From Thermoproteus sp. CP80 (GTDB taxonomy: Archaea; Thermoproteota; Thermoprotei; Thermoproteales; Thermoproteaceae), in assembly GCF_002077075.2 (NCBI RefSeq), contig NZ_LCWM02000004.1:1-64000 (forward strand): a DNA stretch of 64,000 nt, written 5' to 3'. Shown in pieces: positions 7,982 through 15,578 of this stretch (the stretch's first letter is position 1; every line of letters starts with the position of its first letter). Made by a program: the position numbers and the translations under genes. The notes under the pieces are model-generated. The model worked only from the letters and a program-made list of their open reading frames with translations. It did no database searches and was not told where the DNA came from.

Positions 7982-10858
7982 ATGTTACCGGTATCACTGG
8001 TTTCGAATGATCACGCCCTTTCACAAGCCTATAAACTACTTCAACAAACTTGCCCATATTATGCAAAACCGAACTTTTTTGAAAAATATGTGCTTAACAG
8101 CGTATTGTCCTATCTTGAAGAGAAGGAACAAGATCTCATTCTAGGTATGCGATATGACGAGTGGATAAGAATACGCAAAGAAAATGCCGAGAAGATAAAG
8201 GAGCACATTGTAAAAAATTTAGCTAAACTAATATATGCCTGCAATCCACAAACAGCAGGGGACGTAGAGGAGGACCTCAGGAAACTCGTTAGCGGCAGTG
8301 ACGTCGTAGAGAAATCCATCTGTTATCTCTACCTCTTCGGCATCTACAACGACTGCATAAGCAGATATATCCTTATCAGGACCGACAATGGGCAAGTACC
8401 GGATTACTCATTTTATCACAACAAGTACGACCAAAACTATGCCTGCAATGAAGCGCAGAAAGTATTTCCCGACTGTATAAAAGTCCTTCAAGACGCTTTA
8501 AATAACGGCTTTGATGTAAGAACAAGATTTATCGAAATAGCGAAGGATCTATACCTAGTCAAGCAAAGATTCCCCGATAGATCAATCTTTGAATCCTATC
8601 TACTTATAGACAGAGTATTTGCATACGCGCATCCCCGCGAACTCCCTATAGGCCGGCACCCCCCTGGGGAGCTCTGCAAAGAATTAGAAAACATGGCACG
8701 ACAATTCTTTGTCGCGTATCATCAATACCTAGGCATACCCTGCGACAAAGTCGAAGAAGAATTCAGGGACTACTGGGATATCTTTTGCCGCTTCATAAAC
8801 AGCGTGGGCATAGAGCTTTATTACAGCTTTCAGAAAAACGGAATAAGACGGGCACTAGAGAAACTGAGAAAAACTCTCAGCAAAAAAGAGCCCGACTACT
8901 TGGTAATTCAAGCGCCCACAGGTAGCGGAAAGACAGAGATTATGCTCTACACAATCATTCTTGCGGCCTTAGCTAGAAAGATGATCTTTCATAAACATGG
9001 GCTGGGAGAGTCTAAGGCTAATACACCGGTTGCGCTCATAATCTACCCCAGGCGTGCGTTAGCAAATGATCAAATGAGCCGGTTAGTCAAATACCTCCAA
9101 GTCATTAATCAACATCTAAAAAATCGACAATTGCCGCCAATAACAGTAACCATAAAATACACCGAAATTCGGCCAAAGGAGGATATAGAGAGCCGACTAC
9201 CCCAAGCCTTCGAAGAGCTAAAAAATGCAACTGCTAACGAAGTTGAAATAGTGCTACCCCACGGAGTCAAAGCGTATCTAGTCCAAGAAGGTAATCACGC
9301 CTTCGTTGAGTTACGTTTCATAACATGTCCCGATGGTACATCGTTTCCGAGACTCCGTGTCCTTGATAACAATCAAATTGACGAGATAGTACTCTGTGGA
9401 AACACAAAATTAGATTTCATCACGTTGACACGCAAGTCGACGTATGGCGATGTTCACATCACGCTATTCGAAACACTTAGGGGGCACCTGTTGAGCGGAT
9501 TCCGAACCCTCTTTGGCGTAAAGAGAGGCAATATCTTCGACCATCCTATTGTCATCGCGTTAGATGAAATCCACACATATACGGATATACCAGGCGTGAG
9601 ATACGCCTTTATGATCAGAAGAGTTCTAAACAAGATACGCTGGCAAAGACAGAGGGCGCTTAAAAACACAGAAGCGGGCTTCGGAGCATTGGTAATGGGA
9701 ATGAGCGCTACAATTCCAAGGCCTCACGAATTTCTCAGTGCATTGTTTATAGACAAGCGAATAAATGAAAAAACTGTAAAAGACTACTTGATTGAAGTAG
9801 AAGAAGACGAAAAGATACCGCTAGGTACCGAGTACTTCTTCATCGTAGTTCCCACGCGGAGAGCCCCCGTAGACGCTCTTTCTGTTAGCATACAGACACT
9901 AATGACGACTTTCTACAATACCCCCTCACTTCCTAAAAATGCTATATATACAAAAAAAGCTCTTATCTTCGTTGATGAACTAAATGTGTTATATAGACTA
10001 AAAAACGAGCTATACGACCCCCCATACTTTCGGGAAGGTGCTCTCAAACGACTCTATAATGGTAAATATGTCGGCCTACAAGACCTCCGCAATCCATATT
10101 TCCCTAACTTATTTAATACTACTGTGAGAGAGCTCCGTGATGATGCGAAGGTTATAGATGCAATTAGTAAAGGTTATATTTCTAGCGTTACTATGACAAA
10201 TAGTTGGAAATATGGAGAGCTGTGGTGGGGTTATATGCTTGATAGTTTTATAAACAAAAGTGAAAGTACCACAATCTTTAATAAAGTAATCGAGTTTTCC
10301 AGCCGTCATCGCGACAATATCAACGAAGCATATGTGGTTGTTTCAACGAGTAGCTTAGAAGTAGGAGTTGACTACTCGGATGTGGTGTTGATCTACCAGC
10401 ACGGCGCACCAAGGACGCTATCCGCTTTAATTCAAAGGGCTGGCAGGGCAGGCCGTCGCGTTTACGAAAATCCCCTAATGCGGATCATTGTAGGCATACA
10501 GCTCTCGCCGGATGTGCCTCATCAAGCCCATCTTTTTGAGTTATTCACCACGGCGCAGGGAAAACTCAGAGATCTGCTAAGTAACGACATGATATTTTTA
10601 CCAACCGAAAAATCGGAAGAGGTGCATAAGCAACTACTTGTGGAGCTACTCCTCGAATATTATGTTCTCAATAGAGAAAATCGCAAAAAGATACTATCTG
10701 GAAAATGGGACGAATGCGAACTACTTAGATTAAATTACGATAAAGTTAAAAGTTATGTTTTATATATATTTAAAGATATATATGACCAACAAAAACTTGA
10801 AAATCTATATCAGCAAGTTATGAATGAATTAAATGAGAGGTTACAATGTCAGCCATGA
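7982..10858 (+). CDS. Superfamily-2 helicase, DrmA/DpdJ-like
   Basis: A 958-residue protein from ATG 7982 (an upstream TTG at 7931 lies before the TATA box and is rejected). Walker A is APTGSGKT (311-318), the Walker B/DEAH-type motif is DEIH (528-531), motif V-like SSLEVGVDYSDVV precedes motif VI QRAGRAGRR (818-826). A roughly 300-residue N-terminal helical region and a long insertion between motifs are typical of helicases in defence islands. It overlaps the DUF1998-like gene, which is followed by a PLD gene: the DrmA-DrmB-DrmC order of DISARM. Dpd clusters also carry helicases plus a PLD protein (DpdJ, DpdK). Codon use is AT-rich, unlike flanking genes. Likely role: translocation on invading DNA. 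Confidence 0.85.
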   Translation: MLPVSLVSNDHALSQAYKLLQQTCPYYAKPNFFEKYVLNSVLSYLEEKEQDLILGMRYDEWIRIRKENAEKIKEHIVKNLAKLIYACNPQTAGDVEEDLRKLVSGSDVVEKSICYLYLFGIYNDCISRYILIRTDNGQVPDYSFYHNKYDQNYACNEAQKVFPDCIKVLQDALNNGFDVRTRFIEIAKDLYLVKQRFPDRSIFESYLLIDRVFAYAHPRELPIGRHPPGELCKELENMARQFFVAYHQYLGIPCDKVEEEFRDYWDIFCRFINSVGIELYYSFQKNGIRRALEKLRKTLSKKEPDYLVIQAPTGSGKTEIMLYTIILAALARKMIFHKHGLGESKANTPVALIIYPRRALANDQMSRLVKYLQVINQHLKNRQLPPITVTIKYTEIRPKEDIESRLPQAFEELKNATANEVEIVLPHGVKAYLVQEGNHAFVELRFITCPDGTSFPRLRVLDNNQIDEIVLCGNTKLDFITLTRKSTYGDVHITLFETLRGHLLSGFRTLFGVKRGNIFDHPIVIALDEIHTYTDIPGVRYAFMIRRVLNKIRWQRQRALKNTEAGFGALVMGMSATIPRPHEFLSALFIDKRINEKTVKDYLIEVEEDEKIPLGTEYFFIVVPTRRAPVDALSVSIQTLMTTFYNTPSLPKNAIYTKKALIFVDELNVLYRLKNELYDPPYFREGALKRLYNGKYVGLQDLRNPYFPNLFNTTVRELRDDAKVIDAISKGYISSVTMTNSWKYGELWWGYMLDSFINKSESTTIFNKVIEFSSRHRDNINEAYVVVSTSSLEVGVDYSDVVLIYQHGAPRTLSALIQRAGRAGRRVYENPLMRIIVGIQLSPDVPHQAHLFELFTTAQGKLRDLLSNDMIFLPTEKSEEVHKQLLVELLLEYYVLNRENRKKILSGKWDECELLRLNYDKVKSYVLYIFKDIYDQQKLENLYQQVMNELNERLQCQP

Positions 10859-13488
10859 AACGATCAGTCTATATAGAACTCTTGAAGAATCTTAAGGTAC
10901 TGAGGTACTACGTCCCGGATAAGCTATTTGCTGAGTCAAATCTTCCCCAAGTCAGAATCTTCTTAGGCCCAATACAAGGTGGTTGCAAGGTTAGTAGCGG
11001 GGCCAAATATCTTACCTCAGAGGATGTTTCACTTGCTTTTTCGTCGGCTGGTTACTTACCTGGCAAACCAACTTTCAGAACGAAATATGGTGTAATGATA
11101 CCTCTGAACAACGATAATATATATATAATTCACAAAGATCTTGTTACAAAAATAGATAATTACTATCAGTGTAAATTTAAATCGCCGCCTAGTACAATAT
11201 CACTTCCCGATGAACTTATATATGTTGCCACTATACTTGGAGCTGGACAAGTTAGATTATGTTCCAGTACGGAATCTATCAATGTGATTAGACCTATGAC
11301 TACCGCCGAATGCTATAATTGTGTTTTTCTACCAAGTGATACAAAGGCACATATCCCCATAGACCGTTTATTTGGCGGTGTTGATTATTTCCACGTCTAT
11401 CTTTCCTCTAGTAACTCATATAGTAGGCACTTTATTTATTTGGAGTCAAGTTCGTATCATCCTGTTGGTGAACTTGATATTACTGATTCAGCTACTAAGT
11501 CGCTAATATTCAAGTTGCTAATATTCAATGATGTTCTTGCACATCATCTCATCTATGCTGTGGATGTTGATGCTAAGATACGTGGATATTATTGTTCGCC
11601 TAATGCTCAGCAATGTAAAACAGCAAAAGCGCTACGTCAGGGTTCCTGTGTTCGATTACCGCGTAGTGTTGCGCAGAATGGAAGACAGGTTAAAGGAATT
11701 AAAACACGTAAATTACAGTTTGTAAAGGTTTTTGTTGATGATAAAGTAGAACAAAAAAAGGTAATACCTGCCGCGGTAGGCTATGGTATTACCAATACTT
11801 TCCTCCTTGAATTTCATATGAAAGATAAATTCAACGAAATTCTGCCAGTAATTTGTCAAATAGTTTCTGAACAATCTATAAGAGATAGAATAACTCTTAG
11901 TTTGTTATATAAGAAACTAAGTGTAAATACGAGTATAATTAATTTTATTAAACATATTCTTTCTTATGATTTGGTGATATCATATCACTTTTCAAAAATG
12001 GGATTTGTGAGAGTCGACCAATTTATTAAATATATATTCTTACTAAATGATTTGTTCTTACACCGTCTCATGATCGACATTGTCGCACTATCTAATTCAC
12101 CAGAGGTTGTTAAGAGAATACTTGACAGTTTAAAAAATGGCTTAGATAACTTACGGACAGACAAAGTACAATTATTACGTTATTTAGTATTTACCACCCG
12201 GGACAATACGCTGGGAATTTTTACAGATAAAAAATCAGCGGAGAGTAAGATAGATAGGGACAATTTCAACGGGATTAATCTGCGGCTACATAAGTTGTTA
12301 GAAAGGCAGAAACAAGTTCCCGGAAATGTATTAAAAAATGGTGATTGGCGTTGTGGTGTTCTATTAGATTTTATTCGACATACATATAGCCATCATTTGG
12401 TAAAAGTAATTTCACAAAGCGCGAATGTGGACTCTACTAAATTAATTGAAGGTTATGTAGAGGGAGAGCAGCAACCTATACTCATCATTGAACGTGAAAG
12501 AGGAGGTCTTGGTATCCTACGAGGTGCGATAGATGAATACGGAAAAGATGCCTATAGGGCGTATCGAGATCTTATTCTGTCGTTTGGAAAATGTCTAGTA
12601 GGAACGCCTGAGGATGTACTGCATTTTATATTGGCCGATCCCAACTTCCGTAAAAGACTTTGCGAAGCTAAACCACATGAACTAGCCAGAGTTATTGAGG
12701 AGTTTGTACGGGATCACATGGAGCTACTTCTGTTACCTGAAGAGCTTACCGAAACGGTAAGGCTGTGGCATTCTATTCGTATGGAGGCGCAACGACTTGT
12801 AGAGTTACTTCCACAGGAGAAATTACGCAACGCCATTCGACCCGACTGTGCCTTACTGAAGGAGATCCATGAAGGTAGATATCAACTTGAGAAGACTATT
12901 TATCGTTTTCCAGAACTTGATGAACTTATTATATATCTTCTATTAAATATGCAAAAAGGACAGGTATTGCGCTCAATAGTAGAGGAGCTCCTAGAACGGA
13001 GTCTTCAAGTATCTGGCAAATCTAGCCAGCTTATGCAGATTTACAATAACAAGGATAACTACATAGAACTATTTCTAGACGATGTGAGAAGTGTCCTAAG
13101 AACTGGCTGTGGAGCCCGCGGTACGGTTCCCCGCATATGTGCATCTAGGCGGAACGGCAGATATCCCCGTGATGTGGTGTATGCAGTTAGGGCTTTAGGC
13201 AGAATAATGCGTGGCATGTTGCTGAGATTGGCCTTGCTTACATGCAACTCTGCTTGTGGTCACTGTTATGTCAACACAAGATCTTGTAGCAGGTTCTCTG
13301 CGCCGTTCATCCAAGCGAGGACTCTTGACAGAAGAGTTGCAAAAATCGTCGCGTCGGAGTTCGTGAAACTTAAGTTTAACGGCATTCAGAACCTCTACAG
13401 TCCGGATTTTGAGCCTGACGTGGTGGCTAGGCTGAAAAAGGGTCACTATTCCAAAGTGAACCTAGAAATACCAAGGAAAGAGACTTAA
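10846..13488 (+). CDS. DUF1998-like (DrmB-like) zinc protein, 880 residues
   Basis: A large protein overlapping the helicase stop by 13 bases. A GAGAGG sequence four bases upstream supports ATG 10846; ATG 10855 (ATGA overlap) is the alternative. A glycine motif RERGGLGIL (G553, G554) is followed near the C-terminus by C800, C804, C807 and C814 (TCNSACGHCYVN) and then TLDRR. That is the four-Cys plus LDR pattern of DUF1998, the domain defining DISARM DrmB. The N-terminal two thirds are not recognisable. GC content is the lowest of the island, suggesting recent transfer. The Cys cluster superficially resembles radical-SAM spacing but lacks CxxxCxxC. It probably works with the helicase in recognising unmodified or foreign DNA. 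Confidence 0.7.
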   Translation: MSAMKRSVYIELLKNLKVLRYYVPDKLFAESNLPQVRIFLGPIQGGCKVSSGAKYLTSEDVSLAFSSAGYLPGKPTFRTKYGVMIPLNNDNIYIIHKDLVTKIDNYYQCKFKSPPSTISLPDELIYVATILGAGQVRLCSSTESINVIRPMTTAECYNCVFLPSDTKAHIPIDRLFGGVDYFHVYLSSSNSYSRHFIYLESSSYHPVGELDITDSATKSLIFKLLIFNDVLAHHLIYAVDVDAKIRGYYCSPNAQQCKTAKALRQGSCVRLPRSVAQNGRQVKGIKTRKLQFVKVFVDDKVEQKKVIPAAVGYGITNTFLLEFHMKDKFNEILPVICQIVSEQSIRDRITLSLLYKKLSVNTSIINFIKHILSYDLVISYHFSKMGFVRVDQFIKYIFLLNDLFLHRLMIDIVALSNSPEVVKRILDSLKNGLDNLRTDKVQLLRYLVFTTRDNTLGIFTDKKSAESKIDRDNFNGINLRLHKLLERQKQVPGNVLKNGDWRCGVLLDFIRHTYSHHLVKVISQSANVDSTKLIEGYVEGEQQPILIIERERGGLGILRGAIDEYGKDAYRAYRDLILSFGKCLVGTPEDVLHFILADPNFRKRLCEAKPHELARVIEEFVRDHMELLLLPEELTETVRLWHSIRMEAQRLVELLPQEKLRNAIRPDCALLKEIHEGRYQLEKTIYRFPELDELIIYLLLNMQKGQVLRSIVEELLERSLQVSGKSSQLMQIYNNKDNYIELFLDDVRSVLRTGCGARGTVPRICASRRNGRYPRDVVYAVRALGRIMRGMLLRLALLTCNSACGHCYVNTRSCSRFSAPFIQARTLDRRVAKIVASEFVKLKFNGIQNLYSPDFEPDVVARLKKGHYSKVNLEIPRKET

Positions 13489-14279
13489 TGAACTTAATAT
13501 GTAAGGTGGCAAGTTCTCCCACCTCTTCGCTAAGTGTGGAGAGCTTGATCCGGAGGTTTCTTCATGAGACGTTTGACAGTAAGTATCTCTATATAATTTC
13601 TCCGTGGATTACGCTATTTGAGTTTGAAAGGTCATTTATCCATCTTCCGTTTGTAGAGACCAGAAGAATCGATGATGTTTTTCGCGCATTTGTTTTTGCC
13701 GGCATTGACGTGAGGATATTGATGCGTTGCGTAGATGACGCTATTGATATTGAGCTCTTGAGACTTCTGCGTCTATTGCGCAAAAATCGTGGAATATTCC
13801 AGGAGGTGTTTGGGGCATCTCGGCAATATATCGCCAGCGAAACTTTGAAATATATAGTTAGCCACATCGACAGTTTGATTAAGACTATAAAAATAGTCAA
13901 TGCACTCAGGGACACACTTGGCGAAAATCTTCGTTTTGACATACCCGCCTCGGAATGGTACCAACGGCTTCATACCAAGCTATATCTCAACGATAGGTCT
14001 GCCATTATAGGCTCTGCCAACTTCACTAGGAGCGGTATATTGACTGATGGTAACTGGGAATGTCTGCTCCACTTCACTAAAGACACTAAGCTTTACGAAG
14101 ACGCGCTCAAAGCCGCACGTAGCCACTTTGATGTAAGTAAAGGCTTTGATGAGTGTGAGAGGGCAACTCTGTTTCTAGTCAATAGGTTGGAGTTGCTGGA
14201 CAAGCCGGTGACCGGTCTTGAGGAGTTGGAGGGTTACCTAACAGAGTTGTATCAAGAAATATCGTCAACAATAGCCTAG
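13488..14279 (+). CDS. Phospholipase D-family nuclease, DrmC/DpdK-like
   Basis: A 263-residue protein starting at an ATG that shares its A with the stop of the previous gene (TAATG). One HKD motif is complete: H162, K164 and D169 in LHTKLYLNDR, followed by IIGSANFTRSG and NWECLL, the standard PLD-nuclease context. A single motif per chain implies a dimer, as in other one-HKD nucleases. It is the third gene of the helicase/DUF1998/PLD triad and the counterpart of DISARM DrmC and Dpd DpdK. It should be the DNA-cutting or processing component. It ends tail-to-tail with a four-base overlap with the opposite gene, marking the right end of the AT-rich island. Confidence 0.88.
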   Translation: MNLICKVASSPTSSLSVESLIRRFLHETFDSKYLYIISPWITLFEFERSFIHLPFVETRRIDDVFRAFVFAGIDVRILMRCVDDAIDIELLRLLRLLRKNRGIFQEVFGASRQYIASETLKYIVSHIDSLIKTIKIVNALRDTLGENLRFDIPASEWYQRLHTKLYLNDRSAIIGSANFTRSGILTDGNWECLLHFTKDTKLYEDALKAARSHFDVSKGFDECERATLFLVNRLELLDKPVTGLEELEGYLTELYQEISSTIA

Positions 14280-15262
14280 CAATATATCTGCCTTATCGTT
14301 CTGCCGTCTTTCCGCGTCTGCCCCTCTATTCTGCACCCTATCGCCGGCAGGGTCAGAGCTAGGGGGAGCAGGCGGTAGGGTATCGTCCACATGGCCTCGT
14401 TGCGGTAGGCCCCGTCCTGGAGCCTGGCGAGCTCCTCCTCGGCTGGGGCTCTGAGGCGGCGGGGGCAGTCCTCGGCGGCGGCCTTCAGCATGGCCTCGTA
14501 GGCCTCGATGCCGCTCCTGAAGCCCCTCCTCTCCTCGACCAGCCTCACGGCGAAGGCCCTGAGCCAGCAGGCCGGGTGCCCCGCCAGATGCGCCGAGTCC
14601 GGCGCGGCGAGGAGCCTGCGGGGGCTCACCTCCCTGTGGACGTCCGCGGCGGCGCAGGCCTCCTCCACCCTCCCGCACCCCCTGTACCTCTCCCGGAGGG
14701 CCTCTGCGACCGGCCTCGCGCAGTCTCCGGGCCTGAACTCGGCGAGGCAGCGGGCCGCGCCGGGGCCCAGGGCCTCCGCCAGCCTCTCGTTGGCGCGGCG
14801 CGCCTCCCCGGCGTGGGGCGCCCTCAGGAGGTCCTCTGCTGAGGCGTCCACGGCGGCGTCCTCGGCCAGCGGCTGGGCTTTCCTCCAGAGCTCGTGGAAG
14901 TATCCCTCGGCTTCCCTCAGCACGGCCGGGGGCACCAGCGCGGCGAAGTTCGCGGCGGCGGGGCTGCGGAGCCCGGCGGCGGTGAGGGGGGCGCCGCCCG
15001 CCGCCAGGCCCCGGGCGCCGATGTAGAGGTTGCCCGCGTGGCCTGGGTATATGCGGACTGCGTCGCGCCACCTCTCGTACACCTCGCGGGGGACCGCGTA
15101 GTCTCCCACGACGACCCTCACCGCCTCCGCAGTCTTGGCCAGCTCCTCCAGGGCCTCCGCGTCGACGAAGCTGGTGGCGGCGCTGAGGGTCTCAGCGCCT
15201 ATCTCGGCCAGGCACTTCATCAGCGGCCCGCAGAGGCTGAGCCCGAACTCCAGGCGGATCAT
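14276..15262 (-). CDS. PLD-like protein with degenerate active site, 328 residues
   Basis: ATG 15262 is preceded by GGAGGTGG four bases away and by a TATA-like TTTTTATAGG, so this gene uses a Shine-Dalgarno unlike most of its neighbours. The first half follows the PLD-nuclease plan: VRVVVGDYAV, then GHAGNLYIGARGLAAGG where H(x)K(x4)D is expected, then PLTAAGLRSPAAANFAALV in the place of GSANLT..GL..N.E. The Lys and Asp are missing, so catalysis is unlikely. The rest is helical and Ala/Arg-rich with several Cys. GC content is high, unlike the island beside it. It may be a sensor or inhibitor derived from a PLD nuclease; the family call is tentative. Confidence 0.55.
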   Translation of the reverse strand: MIRLEFGLSLCGPLMKCLAEIGAETLSAATSFVDAEALEELAKTAEAVRVVVGDYAVPREVYERWRDAVRIYPGHAGNLYIGARGLAAGGAPLTAAGLRSPAAANFAALVPPAVLREAEGYFHELWRKAQPLAEDAAVDASAEDLLRAPHAGEARRANERLAEALGPGAARCLAEFRPGDCARPVAEALRERYRGCGRVEEACAAADVHREVSPRRLLAAPDSAHLAGHPACWLRAFAVRLVEERRGFRSGIEAYEAMLKAAAEDCPRRLRAPAEEELARLQDGAYRNEAMWTIPYRLLPLALTLPAIGCRIEGQTRKDGRTIRQIYC

Positions 15263-15294
15263 ACCACCTCCGGCGCGGCCTATAAAAACTGTTA

Positions 15295-15501
15295 ATGCGG
15301 CCGGTCGAGGATGGGCGCGCCTCGCCCTTGGAGGGCTGGGGCCCGGAGGCACGTCACCTGCCGCAGGTCCCGGCAGGCTCCGCGGCGTTCGAGACGCCAC
15401 TACCTAGGCGACCTCTCCGCGATGCACATGGGAGCTGTGGCGGTCTCGACGGCGAGGGGCGCATGCTCGCCCTCCTCAAGCTGCACTACTGGCCGTCTTA
15501 G
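15295..15501 (+). pseudogene. Relic of the 3' end of a second STAND-like ATPase gene
   Basis: The translation around TPLPRRPLRDA and GEGRMLALLKLHYWPS, ending in TAG at 15501, matches the extreme C-terminus of the large ATPase downstream (PLPRRLFRAV, SEGCRMALLKLYYYHL). The preceding codons are scrambled and no start or domain remains. I read it as the remains of a tandem paralogue whose body was deleted. Confidence 0.7.
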
Positions 15502-15550
15502 ACTTTGTTCCCTAACGTTCTGCCGGTCTCAACAAGTAGGTCGCCACCAA

Positions 15551-15562
15551 CCTATTTATATG
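15551..15562 (+). promoter_or_regulatory. TATA box of the STAND-like ATPase gene
   Basis: CCTATTTATATG is centred about 23 bases before the GTG start at 15579, again implying a leaderless transcript. Confidence 0.5.
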
Positions 15563-15578
15563 CCGCATGACTTAGTCC

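Noticed and set aside
13240-13290. Radical-SAM Cys motif in the 880-residue protein
   Set aside because: Spacing is C-x3-C-x2-C near the C-terminus with CNSACGHC, which can mimic radical SAM, but radical-SAM clusters lie near the N-terminus of a TIM barrel; the following LDR and preceding GGLG fit DUF1998 better.
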